Translations under genes and position numbers: made by a program
Shown here: positions 21,925 to 34,303 of the stretch, in pieces
Layout: each line of letters opens with the position of its first letter
Numbering within the stretch: the first letter of the stretch is position 1
NCBI GenBank assembly: GCA_050084985.1
Contig: JBITNC010000001.1
Span: 27,342,001-27,406,000 of the forward strand
Direction: 5' to 3'
Source of the DNA: Nageia nagi
Lineage: Eukaryota; Pinophyta
Length of the DNA: 64,000 bases
Notes under the pieces: generated by a model
Databases searched by the model: none
What the model saw: only the letters and a program-made list of their open reading frames with translations
What the model was told of the DNA's origin: nothing

Positions 21925-22245
21925 TGTTAGGTCCCTATACATTATTATTGTTAGGTCGGCTATGGTTATTATTATTTCCTTACATTATTATTGTTATGTC
22001 GGCTAGTGTCCTTTCATTGTAGTGGCACCCCTTGGACTCCTATATATACTAAGGAGGTATTATCATTTGAAGATGTCTATTGTTGTGTAATTGATGTGAT
22101 GTAAAGGAGGTTGCCCCCTCGAAGTGGCTTATTACAAAGGAGGTTGCCCCCTCGAAGTGGCTTATTACAGATTTTATCTCTTATTCAATGCGTTGAGCTC
22201 TCTCTTTGGTGATTTTATGCTATTTTGGGAACTTTGTTCATAACA
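21925..22245 (+). repeat. 3' LTR of gag-only element
   Basis: It is 321 bp, and I found no difference from the 5' LTR when reading the two side by side. Confidence 0.95.
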
Positions 22246-22250
22246 TGATC
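22246..22250. repeat. Target site duplication (right) of gag-only element
   Basis: TGATC, identical to 19605-19609. Confidence 0.93.
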
Positions 22251-23576
22251 CCACAATCTACCCTATGAAATCCACTTTGATTATATGATTGATACAAAGG
22301 TACCTATGGTAGGGTGATAGCTATCATATATTTGAAGATAAATGAGGGTGCATGAGTCTCCTCACATGATACCCTATGAGGAAAAGTATATGTGGAATAA
22401 GAGAATGTGTACTAGATTATGGTCTGAGGATATTATTTGGTAGCCCTAGAGAAGGGTACTCATATGCATAGAGGATATGGAGTATCTTACATGTATTAAG
22501 AGATCATGTGATGTGTGTAGTTTTAGCCAACAATATATCCATAGCCAACAACATAGCCCAAGCAATAAGGATAAGTCTAGTAGGAGCTAATGGTGTAGGC
22601 TCGAGAGGTATAAAGTTTGATTAGTGATTCAACATAATGGTTAGGGATTTTGATGCATAGCTAGCACATGATAGGGACACAACCATATATGAGAGAGATA
22701 CCACTCATTAGGAATGATATTTCATGATAATAAAGCAAGATGCCATGTAAGTTTAGATAGATAGCATCACCCAAGAGAGTGATGCGATAGCATAGGTCAG
22801 GGATGGATTATAGGGATAACTATAGGTTGCATAGTAGGTGCACCATCTTATGATGTTGATGGTTGTAATAAAAAGAGAGAGTGATTCCTTGGTAGCCAAA
22901 ACAAGAGTTTATATGGTCTCAATTGGGATGTAGATAGAGGGGTTAGGATAGTACCACATGCATAATACATCATGATGATGGAGGTGGGCAAGGCATTGGC
23001 ATTCTAAACATAGTTATTATCTATGGGCATTCTCATAGTTTAGCCCCCATTTATAGGGTGATCTACACCCTTTGAGAGCAATATGAGAACATACACAACT
23101 ACATCTCATAGGATTGGTATACACATGACCCATAGAGATAGCAATAGAAAGTCCATGAGGAAGATTATGTAGGCATCTAGGTAGGTGCTCTCATCAAGGA
23201 CAAGCACATTTAGGACACCACAACCACCTCAATGGATGATACATGAGATAGGGGATCCATTAGGTATGAGTTCAAAGAGAGAGGGAGATATATGTACTCC
23301 CTCCATACAAATACAAGGTGGATAAGGTGATAAGACCCCTACAAGTGGAAAGGTTGGACACGAAATATGATGTCGATGTCTGTACAATTATTTTGAATCC
23401 TAGATGTACTAAATTTGGAATTTATGATGTATTATTATTATGTACATTGTATACATTTATATACATTTATGGATATTTGAATCATATGTATATTATGGAT
23501 TTGCTATGGCTTTTTATGCTAGGTTGATTCTATGATATGCATGTGTATGTACATGTTATGGAGGATGACATTATGT

Positions 23577-23578
<2 letters not shown>
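22251..23578. other. Decayed sequence right of the gag-only element
   Basis: This is the continuation of the sequence left of 19605. I see no recognisable domain in any frame; short ORFs have no motifs. Confidence 0.4.

Positions 23579-23622
<44 letters not shown>
23579..23622. repeat. (AT)n microsatellite, about 21 units
   Basis: This is an uninterrupted run of at dinucleotides. It produces a false isoleucine/tyrosine-rich ORF on the plus strand. Confidence 0.97.
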
Positions 23623-23623
<1 letters not shown>

Positions 23624-23689
23624 GTTATGATTTTTTATTCATATGCATATGAAATGATGATCTATATGCCATATGATGATGATGATGTT

Positions 23690-25519
23690 TACAAGTATGT
23701 ACAACTTACTTTGATGTATGGATGAATGATGACAAGGCATGTATGGATAATAAATATACATACATATGGTATGAACATAATAATAATCACACCATGCACA
23801 CAAAAATGGATAAACAAGAATAAAATATATGTGAGAACATGATAAATATCACATAAAAAATACACACATAATAAAGTAAGATAAATGTATAATTGGAAAA
23901 TAGTGGTAAATGATAAAACAAAACAAATAACAAGAGGATAAAAAGGACATGACAAACAAATATCTAATGCAAAGTTGATTAACAAGATTGATAATAAAAT
24001 CATGATAAAAAAAATATAAATAAATAAGAACAATGATAAAGTAATGGAAAAATTATCCCTAATATAACAAGTATATTCATAAACAAAGCATACAAGATAC
24101 ATATACATATATAACAAGATAAAATGAATATGCAATTGACAATGATAAAACATGAGATGATATAATAGGAACAAAATGATAAAATGGACTAAACAAAGAA
24201 TGATGGAACATCAAGTAACAAATTAACAACAAGTGCAAACAAACAAGACACCAAGAAATAGTAAACATTAACAAAGATGGGATATAAGATCAAAATAAGA
24301 TAATAACTAATCTTGTGATAATGAACAAATACATATAATAGTGAGATTGATCATAAGATACTAAGTAATTGGAAACATTAAATTACATAGACACAATGAT
24401 AAAGAAAGATTCAAAATCTAAACACCACAAAAAAATGAGGTCCAAAATATGATTCACAAATCGACCAAATAAAAAGAAGAAAATGACACCATGGTGGCAA
24501 TGCATGAGCATGCATAATGCCATAAGAAATCATGATAAAAGTGATAACTCACATGATCAAATGATATTAATAATGATAATAATAAATAAGCACTAAAATA
24601 GATATGAAAACAACATTACAAACTAACCCAAAATAAGATTAACAAAAATTTGCTAAGTCAAAAAGTGAAAAATAGTAACTTTAGTGACGTATAGAAAGTA
24701 ACAACCACACCAAAAAAGCAAACATGTTCATTTCCTTGTTCACATTTAGATTAATAAAAGTATAGGATCAAATGAATCAAAAATTGGAGTTATTTTGGCT
24801 GATATACGAAGCCCAAACAAGAGGCAATGTATCATGTTGTGACATCCTATGATGGTCAATAAAAGAATGTCATTCCAAGTAGCCTTTAGTTTGGCTTTTG
24901 AAAAGGCATCAAATGATAAGCTATAGACATGAAGTTTGATATAATGAATGTTCATCTATCAAAGAAAATCTAAAAAATATGGAATGCAAAACAGATATCA
25001 TTTTCTAAGTTAAAAAGATCAAAATGAAATGCAATTTTTATAAGGATTAAATTTTAGGACCTTTAGCCCTAAAATGGGAAAAGCTAACAAACTACCTCAC
25101 AATCAAGAAAACAATGCATGAGATGACTCAAAATGACATAAAAATATGATAGAAGACTAATCATTGACCAAGGTGCCACATAAGGCTAAGTAGATATTTG
25201 AGGCATGAAGTAAAATGATCAAAATGAATAAAATGATAAAAAAGGGGATAAATAACATGAATAATTATAATAAATAAAATGTCAAAATACCATAACATGA
25301 AAAAATAAAAATGAAAAAACATGAAAACACAAGTGACAAAAATGACAAAAATTACTAAATGATAAACAAGAGATGCATAATTGAAGAATGTCAAAGCATG
25401 TCATCAAGTCATATATAAAAATAGGATATCCCTTAGAAACCATGATAATAATAACCTATGGCCAAACCCAAGGGAATGACATAAGGAAACATAAGGTGGC
25501 TATGACCCAAGTAGTTACA
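23690..25519 (-). repeat. A-rich region, probably the gypsy-B 3' LTR (left end uncertain)
   Basis: The right end, in minus sense, starts TGTAACTACTTGGGTCATAG after a purine tract, as expected for the 3' LTR of the minus-strand gypsy-B pol just to the right. The body is strongly A-rich on the plus strand, with many aaaatgataaa motifs. The left boundary is not visible. A matching LTR would be beyond the right edge of the window. Confidence 0.42.
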
Positions 25520-25530
25520 TCCTCATCAAG
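25520..25530 (-). promoter_or_regulatory. Candidate polypurine tract of gypsy-B
   Basis: The minus strand reads CTTGATGAGGA directly before TGTAACTAC. It is weaker than the gypsy-C tract but in the same position. Confidence 0.4.
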
Positions 25531-26199
25531 AACTGCAGATGGGACTAGATGATAAGAGATATAAAAGGACATATAATGATGTCATTGATGAAATAAAAAC
25601 ACAAGAAATAGAGAATATATATTAGCTTATCTAGGTAAATAATGGACCTACAACTTCCATACATGTTCATGACTATGCTTGCTCTACTAGGGATTTGAGA
25701 GATAATGTCTAGTGATCAACCCTAGAAGAGGACCAAGAGTTTTACCAAATAAGATTATCAATGCAAGTAAGGAAGTCATGATGATAAATGCATGAATAAA
25801 GAGTGACACATCATGTTATGGCTAAGATATGGGTGATCATTATCCTACATTATAGTGCACACAAGTGTGCAATTATGAAAGGATGAGTAGGATATAGTAT
25901 ATACTCTTGATGAGATGATAAAAAATAAACAAATTGATGAATGATATGAAGTGATAGAATACATAATTCATGAATGAATACCTATATGTAAGGCATCATA
26001 TTCCAATTGATTGTGGATGCAATGATGAGAAATATCAGGATGACATGAATAACAAACACAAAAATAAAGAGATGACAATATTAACACATAAGATGAACTA
26101 AGGAGATTAAGAATATAAAGGATGAAGATTGATGATATTGATTGACTTAACCACTTCCCATCCGTCTAAATTTGAGATATGGTACACACTTAAATTGAT

Positions 26200-27180
26200 A
26201 TTTTATTTAACAATTTAGAGGCCTAGCCAATTAGGGGAAAACTTATCCCTAAGAGGATGCTCAAGATGGGATTTTTGTTGATTCTTTGAGAATAAGATCA
26301 TCAACTTGAAACTCATGAGACTTAACTTTCTTGTTGAATTCTCACTTGAGATGTTCTTGATATACCTTGTGATTTTCAATTGCATTAAAATGTCTCTCAT
26401 CAATCAAAAGGAGTTGATCTAGTCTAGACTAACATGTCTCTTCAGTTAGGATAAGGTCCTTGACCAACATGCAAAAGGAAGGGATCTCAAGATGAAGAGG
26501 TATGATAGCCTCAACATCGTAAATGAGTGAGAAAATGGTAGCATCCATGGGTGTTTGAATGCTAGTGAAATATGAACAAAAAGCATATGAGAGAAACTCA
26601 TGTTAGTTATGATGATTATCATTAACCATCCTCTTGAGAATCATGAAAATCATCTTATTAGTCACTTCAACATGACCATTACCTTGTGGATAATAAGACA
26701 TGAGAATGATTTTTTGATATGATATCGATTGCATATTCTTCTCACATGTTGATTCTTGAAATTAAAATAATTATTTGTAATGATCATAGAAGGAATACCA
26801 AATTAACATGTAATATGAATCTCTATGAAATATGTGATGTTTAGACCCATAGTAGAGATTAAAGGTATCACCTCAACATACTTGGTAAGGTACTTGATGG
26901 TAGTTATAATAAACTTATGAACACTTGATGAAGGAGGAACAAACTAACCAATAACATCGAATCCCCACTAGGTGAAAAGACATATGTCTTGATATATTCT
27001 TTATATTCATGCTCCATGGTATTCCATTAATAACCCATACATAGTATTTGTTTAGCTATAGCAATGCCATGAAAGTTCTCACTACAAATGTCATCATGAT
27101 AATATGATATGGCAATTTGTTGGTGCAATGCTCTAGAGACCAAGGAAGGACTCCATCAAAAGATCAGTTGTAGAGGAAAC
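26200..27180 (-). pseudogene. gypsy-B integrase
   Basis: In minus sense, an H2C2-like zinc region (about 27000-27110) retains HDD...ICSENFHG and a GYxWxTM block, with a cysteine changed to tyrosine. The core starts near 26975 (GFDVIG, PPSSSVHKFI, YLTKYVEVIP) and continues to FGIP and a YxIKxxFS region. The C-terminal part near 26215-26260 keeps DKFSPNW, the block that precedes the integrase C-terminal fold in plant gypsy elements. Several in-frame stops and shifts break it. It would join element cDNA to the host genome; this copy cannot. Confidence 0.75.
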
Positions 27181-27499
27181 CACCTAGAAGCATGTACCAA
27201 GTGTCTTGATGCTTAAATTCTCTATTCTCACTAGAGGAAATGTTAAGAGGAAGGTAATTCCACTTGAGGTACTTGTGAAGCTTCTTATACCACAAGTCTT
27301 GATAGTAACCAAAATCTCACCAACACTAGCTTTGATAAGAGGAGAATGCAAATGTGACTTGAGAGATGAATCCTTAATGGTCAAAATATCCATATGTTGT
27401 ATGCATTGATTATGATTATGTGGAATGAGTGACCCTAAATAGGCCATAGTATTTGCAAACCTAGTGGGTGACCTAGGGGCAAATTTGATCTTATAAGCT

Positions 27500-27830
27500 T
27501 TGAACCACTTGAGGAGCTTGACAACCTCCTCCCTATAATAATTAAGGAGATCATTTTAGCATTGATAAAATCCAAGGATTTGATTAACTACTAAGAGAGA
27601 ATCATCATAAATCATGAGTCTCTCAATCTTGAGTTTGATGGTGTTCCTAATACCTCGGATCAAGGCTTTGTATTCAACATTATTATTGGTTAAAGGAAAG
27701 GCCATATTGAAATAATAAGAGATGGGGATACCTTGAGGTGTGAAGAAGATAACTACCACACCTTCCACTTGCTCACACTTTGATCCATAAAAGTACATGT
27801 TCATGTAAAATTCATCATGTGTGTTGATAA
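27500..27830 (-). pseudogene. gypsy-B additional (archaeal-type) RNase H
   Basis: The open stretch 27556-27804 reads YFYGSKCEQ...GVVVIFFTPQGIPI, then NNVEYKALIRGI and IYDDSLLVVNQ. These are the D, E and D blocks of the extra RNase H carried by Tat-type gypsy elements; the first D (YFDGS in relatives) is Y here, so the active site is damaged. It lies between the native RNase H and integrase, the usual Tat order. Confidence 0.78.
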
Positions 27831-27999
27831 ACTCTTCCTCTTAATTAATCTTAAAGATATCCTCATCAACAATATTGATATCAAGAGAAGAATTTTCCTA
27901 CAAGGGTGATTTAGCCAACTGATATGTATTACCTATCACTTAATGGATTTTTTATTAACAAACCCAATGTCAAAATCTGATCAAAATATGATCCACTTA

Positions 28000-28400
28000 G
28001 ATGTTCAAGAATTATAATAAGTCTTGCTCATCATATACTAGAGAGGATTAGCATGAAAAATTATGTATATCATATGATTAAGCATGTAATGATATAATTT
28101 CTTGGTTATAAAAATGATGGAAAGACAAATATGCTCCATATGTATGTATTTGATCTTATGATCAATAAGAGCACACTTAATATAATAAATGGCTTTTTCT
28201 TAACCTTGATTATTCTTTTGGGCAAGCATGATTCCTAAGGTAAAATCAATCATTTAAAGATAGATATGGAAAGGGATACCATACCTAGGAGGTATCAAAA
28301 TGGGAGAAGTGGTGAGATACCTCTTGATATCATAAAAATTTTATTAGCAATTCTCATTCCACTCAAAGATAATGCCCTTCTTCAAGAGCTTTGACACCTA
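28000..28400 (-). pseudogene. gypsy-B native RNase H / RT connection
   Basis: Minus-strand frames contain SKLLKKGIIFEWNE, YLTTSPILIPP, LGIMLAQ and an ALIDHKIKYIHMEH-KLYHYML series. These match the RT thumb and native RNase H of Tat elements. At least four stops interrupt the frame. Confidence 0.72.
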
Positions 28401-29060
28401 TGTGAAATATTAACTATGAATCAATAAATATCTTGGATTTTACCTTGAATACTCCTCAAGGTTTTGATGTTATGAGGTGGAGGCATACCCATAATGGATT
28501 TGACCTTATTACAATAGATATTGATGCTACACTTGGACATGATGAAACTTAATATATTACCCAATGTGACACCAAAAACATACTTCTTAGGATTCAATTG
28601 AATGTTATGCTCAAGAAGATTATGGAATACCTTGCAAAGAACTTCCCAATGTTCTTCACACATCTTATACTTGGCTAAAAGTTCATCAACATAGTCTTCC
28701 ACTATGTTATGCATCATGTTGTAGAATATATAGTTCTTGTCCCTCTAATAGATTACACTAGCATTCCTATTATCGAAAGGTATGACCCTATAGCAATACA
28801 TGCCACAAGGGATCATGAAAGTCATCTTATGTTGATTTTTAGGATTGACCCAAATTTTATTATAGCTAGAAAAATCATCCATAACATCTCCTACCATATT
28901 GTATCATCTAAAAAGATATCAATATTGGGTAGAGTAAATTCATCCTTAGGATACGCCTTATTAAGATCATGAAAATCCATGCAAATACAAATATGACCAT
29001 CAAACCTATTTACTGAGTAGTCAATAGGTTCAATGAAATGATCCTTTAAGGGATTTTAAT
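28400..29060 (-). pseudogene. gypsy-B reverse transcriptase
   Basis: The fingers and palm are recognisable: CICMDFHDLNKAYPKDEF and LPNID near 28960-29020. The ORF 28421-28717 then covers the catalytic strand (YVDE in place of YVDD), LLAKYKMCEEHW, LNPKKYVFGV and LGNILSFIMS. The changed catalytic aspartate and several stops mean it is dead. The sequence type is Tat-like gypsy. Confidence 0.8.
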
Positions 29061-29510
29061 CTCATCCTTGATCAAGAGAGATTGGGTGGGATTGAATTTC
29101 CTAGGATTTTTCTTGATAGGTTTAGTATCAAGATAGGTTACAGTGTTATGTACCATAAGATTAGGATCTAATATCAGCATATCCTCTTAACTTAATGCAA
29201 AGAGTTTATGACACTTGATCAAAATGGATCTTGCTAGATCATTCTCAAACATGATTATAACATCACTGACATAAATGATCTTAAAAAAATTTCAAGGTTA
29301 TATTGACTTTGAATAGGCCCCCAACATGTATGTGAGACCCCTCTTCAAGTTGCTTTAGGACATGAAGATATGAGTAATCATCTTCATTGGGATTGGATAT
29401 GTGAGACATAATATTGGATGAAGAATCCTTACCTAAATACATGTGAGGGGGAAGACAAAACTCTCTTGGTGAAAAGAACATGATGGTGGAAAGGAGAAAT
29501 TTACAAATTC
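29060..29510 (-). other. gypsy-B protease-RT linker, left half
   Basis: It sits just upstream of the RT in minus sense and includes an unrecognised ORF at 29281-29481. The gypsy-A block is inserted at its right end; the linker continues at 61078. Confidence 0.5.
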
Positions 29511-29515
29511 AATAC
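29511..29515. repeat. Target site duplication (left) of gypsy-A block
   Basis: aatac abuts the left LTR and recurs right after the rightmost LTR at 61073-61077. Confidence 0.72.
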
Positions 29516-31573
29516 TATTGATTGATATAGCATAACCTCAAAGGGTTTTGTATGGTCATGTTCTCCACTACCCATAATGGTAGGTTCTTTGAAAGAGCAA
29601 AAGGTGGAGGGGATGCATTTGTGTTGGTTTTCTACTCAATCTTTGATTTATAGGCTAGTTCCTATCTATATTCAAGGTTAAAAGTAATAAGAAAGGAATA
29701 AAAGGATAAAGAGTTATAGAAAAGAGATAAGTAAATGAATAGCTAAAATTAGAAATATACAACTTGGGCATTGTAGCATAGGTAGCAATCCATATCCAAG
29801 ATTAAGAATAGCAAACTATCTCAAACCTGGGGTCTTGCAATCACAACACAGCCATAATTTGAAGAAAACATTTCACACATAACATCTATAAAAGCAATAA
29901 ATAGTTACTTTATTGCAAGAGGGTACGACATTATCTATTTATATTATCATATGTGAATAGCTCTTACAGATTTGGGAAAATTTGCTAAAATGTTTGACCT
30001 TTTTGATCTCTAAAATTTACCTATCTATATAACTCCCCCCCGTTCTTGGGTGGTTAGGTTTCATTAATATACATAATTGCTAGCATTGAATGAAACAACT
30101 AAAATAGCACTATTTACATAAATACTAAAATTGTGCTAAATTACATAATGAATAAGTACTAATCAATATGACTATCTAGAAATTTGCAATTTTTGAATAG
30201 CCATGTCCATAGAGCTGCAATCCTTCTGGCATGTTGTTGAATGCTCCTTGTTCAAACCCTATAGCTGATTAAAGATAACACTATAGCTGATTGAGTAATT
30301 ATTTGATTGCACATTTATGGATATGATTTGGTACTATGATTTGTTAGCTACTATCTACTTCTTCATGATCTTTATGATCTCTACTATAGAAGTTAGTAAT
30401 TAGAGTAATGGTAGTTGATAGACATTATGTTAACCTAGTTCAAGAAGTAAATGCCATTATTATGTGAAAATGAGTTGATGTCAACACATTAATAGGGCCT
30501 TAGGGGTCAAACACTTAAGATGAAGTGGACTTGAGTGTTCTTTTTTATGTATTACTCTTATATTTGCTTGGTAGGTTCTTGTTCTATGTTCTTCTTTTGA
30601 GCTCTATTGATGATCTAGTTCTTTTAGGACCCACTAATTTGGATAAAAAATGTGAAGTCATCCCTCAAAATTAGTGAGCTCTATTGATGTTCTTCTTGAT
30701 CTGGTTCTTCTAGGACCCGTTGATTTTGATTAAAAAATGTGACATCATCCCTTAAAATCAATAGGCTCTATTAATGTTCTTCAAAAATTTACACCTGTTG
30801 TTGCTTGTTCCAAGACCCATTGATTACGATCAAAAATTATGATTTCATCTCTCAGAATAGATGAGCTTTGTTTATATTTTGGCTCTTCTAGGACTCGTTG
30901 ATTTTGATTAAAAAATGACATCATATTTTAGAATCAATAGGCTCTATTGATATTCTTCAAAAATTTACAATTTCCATTGCTTGCTCTAAAACCTATTGAT
31001 TTCAATCAAAAACTATGATGTCATCTCTTAGAATCAATGGGCTTTATTGATATTCTTCAGAAATATACATCTAAATTCATGCAAGTCTTGGACACTTGTG
31101 TCAACAATTCTCAAAGACCCTAAGGCAATAAATATGATTTTTAGATAGTCTTATATGTGTGACTCTTAGGTATAATTTACAATCCTCTCAAGTACCCTAA
31201 AGAAGATGACATAACTCCCAGGTTCTTTTAACTCTTGAGCACTAAATAAAAGAATAAAGAATAATATATAACTCCCATTGAAATAACTCTTAGGTATTCT
31301 TATTCACATAATTCTTAGGCACTAAGAAAATAATATGACTCTTGGGTACTCTTATATACATAACTCCCAACACTCTAAGGGAAAGAAATGAGAATAGGAG
31401 GGATTAACAAGAATGAAAGAATACAAAAATTTACAACTCTTGGAGAGTCTAAGAGAATAATATCCCTCTCAGGTCATCTTATATACATAATGCTTGAGCA
31501 CTAAAGAATAAATAATAGAGAATAAATAATGATAGAATTACCTTGATTCAAAGTGTAATTTTGAAAGAATATA
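29516..31573 (-). repeat. gypsy-A left (3') LTR
   Basis: It is about 2058 bp and homologous throughout to the other two LTRs. In element sense its start is mutated (TATATT instead of TGTATT). Near 30600-31080 it holds four to five degenerate ~100-bp units with short inverted arms (ccattgatttt / aatcaatgggc). Confidence 0.85.
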
Positions 31574-31586
31574 ATCTTTTGGAAGC
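31574..31586 (-). promoter_or_regulatory. gypsy-A polypurine tract (left unit)
   Basis: The minus strand reads GCTTCCAAAAGAT next to the LTR start. The right unit has a matching tract at 54948-54960. Confidence 0.5.
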
Positions 31587-32685
31587 TCTTTAGGGTCTTT
31601 GCCTACTAGAGAATAGAACCTTTTAATTACTACTTTCAATGGCTTATCCAAAAATGGACCTGGTTGAGGTCTCAACTGCTATCATCAGGTCTAGCAAAAG
31701 GAATGGCTGCATATTTTTATTTAGATCAATTAGATCTTTATAATTAATCTATTATAAGATAGGGGATGCCTTAATCTTTTTTGTATTTAAACCCTATCAA
31801 AACATTGTTTAGCCTTCCAACATGTAAGAATTTTGTAATTGCCTCTTGATCTAACTCACTTATTTATTGTAAATCTAAGATTTATTTAAAAAAAAAAGAT
31901 TGTTCAAGGAATTGAATGGTATTAGCTACCTAATTGGTAGCACTACGCTATATATTTTATTCTTCCCACAATTTGGGATCTTTCATCTCAATCAAAGAAT
32001 TAAAGAATTTGTTAATAAATTTTAGCTCTGTTGTGAGTTGGTGCTTATTAATTTCTATGTTGAACACCATATTTTGGAGATCACATATATCTCAGATCCT
32101 CCTTTGATACAACTATTTTGGCTTGGGAGAGATCATTGCTATATCTTTTTTAGCCAAGATTCTTAGATGGGTCTGCATTCTTTCTAATATTACCCTAGGG
32201 GTACCAAAACTAGCTTATGGAGAGCATTTTGAGCATAGAACTCTTTGATCACCTATATAGTTTCTTCTTTTAGTAGATGCAAGTGTGATAATGTTACCAT
32301 TCTATTTCCAACTTGCTCCATTAAGTATTTTCTAAACTTTTTCATGAGCAATAACAACTTTGCATTATCATCAAATAAAACTTTATTTGTTGCAATTGTA
32401 GTTTGTAGCTCAACCTCAACCTGCTTGACCTTTTGAGCATCAATGACTGCAACTTGAGCTTTGAGATCTTCTATTATTTGATTTGTAGCATCAAGCTTAG
32501 CTTTTGTTGTTGTTATGCTCTTTTCAAACTTTGATTTCTACTTATCAAGCCTTGTAATCAATTCTTTATTATTATTTTGCAACGAGCTACTATTTTGTCT
32601 TTAAGGGAGTAATATTTCTTATACTAATATATTTTTTTGTTCAATTTTTTTTATTTTGGTCTCCATTGCTTGAAGACTCTTGTTG

Positions 32686-32690
32686 GCTAC
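32686..32690. repeat. Target site duplication (left) of solo-LTR-like insertion
   Basis: gctac; repeated at 34304-34308. The uninterrupted right-unit copy has gctat at 56063-56067. Confidence 0.8.
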
Positions 32691-32759
32691 TATATATTCA
32701 TACATAATAAACTCTTTATTAAATCCCTGGTGTACTATACTTGCAATCATGATCTCATT

Positions 32760-33500
32760 TTAAGATCCCTAGGAGAGTTTCTAGAGCAGATAAAGAAGTC
32801 AGAGCCCAAAAATTAAGTGTTCCAGGAGTAAAGCATTCGGAGGTAAGAGATGATGTCAACGATGTCGGGCCTTAACCCAAAACTGGGTCTCGGAGATGAT
32901 GAGGTCAGCAAGGAATGATCGAAGAAGCCAGAACCCTATAAAATAAATGTTCCAGAAGTAAAGCATTTCGAAATGAAATGATGACATCACGGAGTTTCAT
33001 TTTGCGAAAGATCAGGTTCTGGAGATGATGAGGTCAGCAAAGGATAATTGAATAATCTGGAGCCTGTTAAGTAGAGCATTCTGGAAATATAATGATGATG
33101 TCATGGAGAGAACAACATTCCCATTTTTGAATGAAACCAGGTCCCAGAGATGATGTGTTCAGCAAGAGATAATCAAAGAAGCTGGAGCCAGTAGCTTAAG
33201 TGTTCCGAAAGTAAAGCATTCCGGATAAAACGATGACATCACGGTGGAAAGGATAAAGCTCAGTTGTGGAAAGGCCTGGGTTCTGGAGATGTTGAGGTCA
33301 GCAAGGGATAATTGAAGAAGTCAGAGCCTGTTAAGTAGAGCATTCCAGAAATATGATGATGATGTCACAGATTTTAGGTCTTAACCCAAAACCAGAGCCG
33401 GAAGTGATGAGGTCAGCAAAGAGCGATCAAATAGCTGGAGCCAGTGAGCAAAACATTTTGGAATGTAGAGATGAAGCCAGCAAAAGGTCAGATCATAGTT
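32760..33500 (+). repeat. Degenerate 130-150-bp repeats shared with copia-1 LTR
   Basis: Units carry agatgatgaggtcagcaa, a gatcaaagaagc-ggagcc block, gtaaagcattccg and gatgatgtcac. In reverse complement the copia-1 LTR at about 7040-7380 has the same blocks in the same order. Confidence 0.75.
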
Positions 33501-34000
33501 ATTAAGAAGCGTATCATCTGCAATCTTGCCCATTTTTGTAATATTCTACCAAGTGGCGTATGTAGGTAGTATCAGTTAAAAGAAGGATGGAATCTTTAAA
33601 CCATTTTGTAAATGTTTCTATTCTACAAATCTTGTAACTACTATTACTGCAGTATAAGTATATGAAAATAAAGTGAAAGAAGGGTCGGAAGCCTAGTATT
33701 GCTCTTTACATTTGTTCTCGAAGACCTATAGTTTTTATCAGTAATATGATACCATCTTGACCTTTCTTATCTAGCACTCGTAATTGTCATTCTTAATTTG
33801 GTTACATCGTGGTAGTTTGGCTTGTTTCTTGAATGATAATTGCAGTTGCTAGTATAACTGTGTCTGCTACATGGTAGAGTAAAGCTGGGAAACTATTAGA
33901 GAGTGAGAGCTTGTACCGTAGCTGCTACACTAGATTCAGGCCAAGGTTTCACACACTGTGAAAGCCCGCGCTGAACTAGTGATCCACCTTTGCTTTCTCT

Positions 34001-34190
34001 CTTGTTACCCTAAGCCTTTTGCTTAAATTCCTCGCACTCTACCTCTTTTTATTTTCTCTCTTGTTACCCTAAGCCTTTTCTTGAATTCCTCGCACCCTAC
34101 TCTTTTTATTTCTTTCCTATTACCCTAACCCTTTTGCTTGAATTCCTCGCACTCTACTCTTTTATTCCCTTTCCTGTTACTTTTTCTACG
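34001..34190. repeat. ~58-bp tandem array (about 3-4 units)
   Basis: Units start cttgttaccctaagcc near 34001, 34060, 34116 and 34173 and contain gcttgaattcctcgcactct. Confidence 0.8.
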
Positions 34191-34303
34191 CCCAATAGAT
34201 AAGGAACCGGCCTTCTTCGGAGATCAACTTTCACTATAGTCTGTTCTTGATTTACTTTGGCTAAGATTGTTACAGCGCATATATTACACAATCTTAATCA
34301 ACA

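Larger units (their letters stand above)
19610..22245 (+). mobile_element. Gag-only non-autonomous LTR retrotransposon with two identical LTRs
   Basis: The element is 2636 bp, with 321-bp LTRs at 19610-19930 and 21925-22245 that I read as identical. It is flanked by a perfect 5-bp duplication, TGATC. Inside are an initiator-Met primer site, a ~1-kb leader, one 308-codon gag-type ORF and a polypurine tract. There is no protease, RT, RNase H or integrase core. Identical LTRs imply a very recent insertion, mobilised by enzymes supplied in trans. The layout matches the class called TR-GAG elements. It appears to be a deletion derivative of a gypsy element, because the ORF ends in what looks like the pol C-terminus. 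Confidence 0.94.
32691..34303 (+). mobile_element. Solo-LTR-like insertion in the gypsy-A accessory ORF
   Basis: This 1613-bp sequence is absent from the homologous place in the right unit (near 56065) and is flanked by gctac on both sides. It has no gag or pol. It ends ...AATCAACA but starts TATATATTC, so the 5' terminus may have mutated. The first part (32760-33500) has degenerate 130-150-bp units that are homologous to part of the copia-1 LTR. The middle has an LTR-like ataagtatatgaaaataaag stretch, and the end holds a 58-bp array. A solo LTR from recombination is the simplest explanation. Confidence 0.72.

Noticed and set aside
23689-24174. Minus-strand ORF of 161 codons rich in Phe, Ile, Leu and Tyr, looking like a membrane protein
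   Set aside because: The plus strand here is low-complexity A-rich sequence with aaatgataa repeats; the hydrophobic reading is a by-product of composition and no family motif is present.
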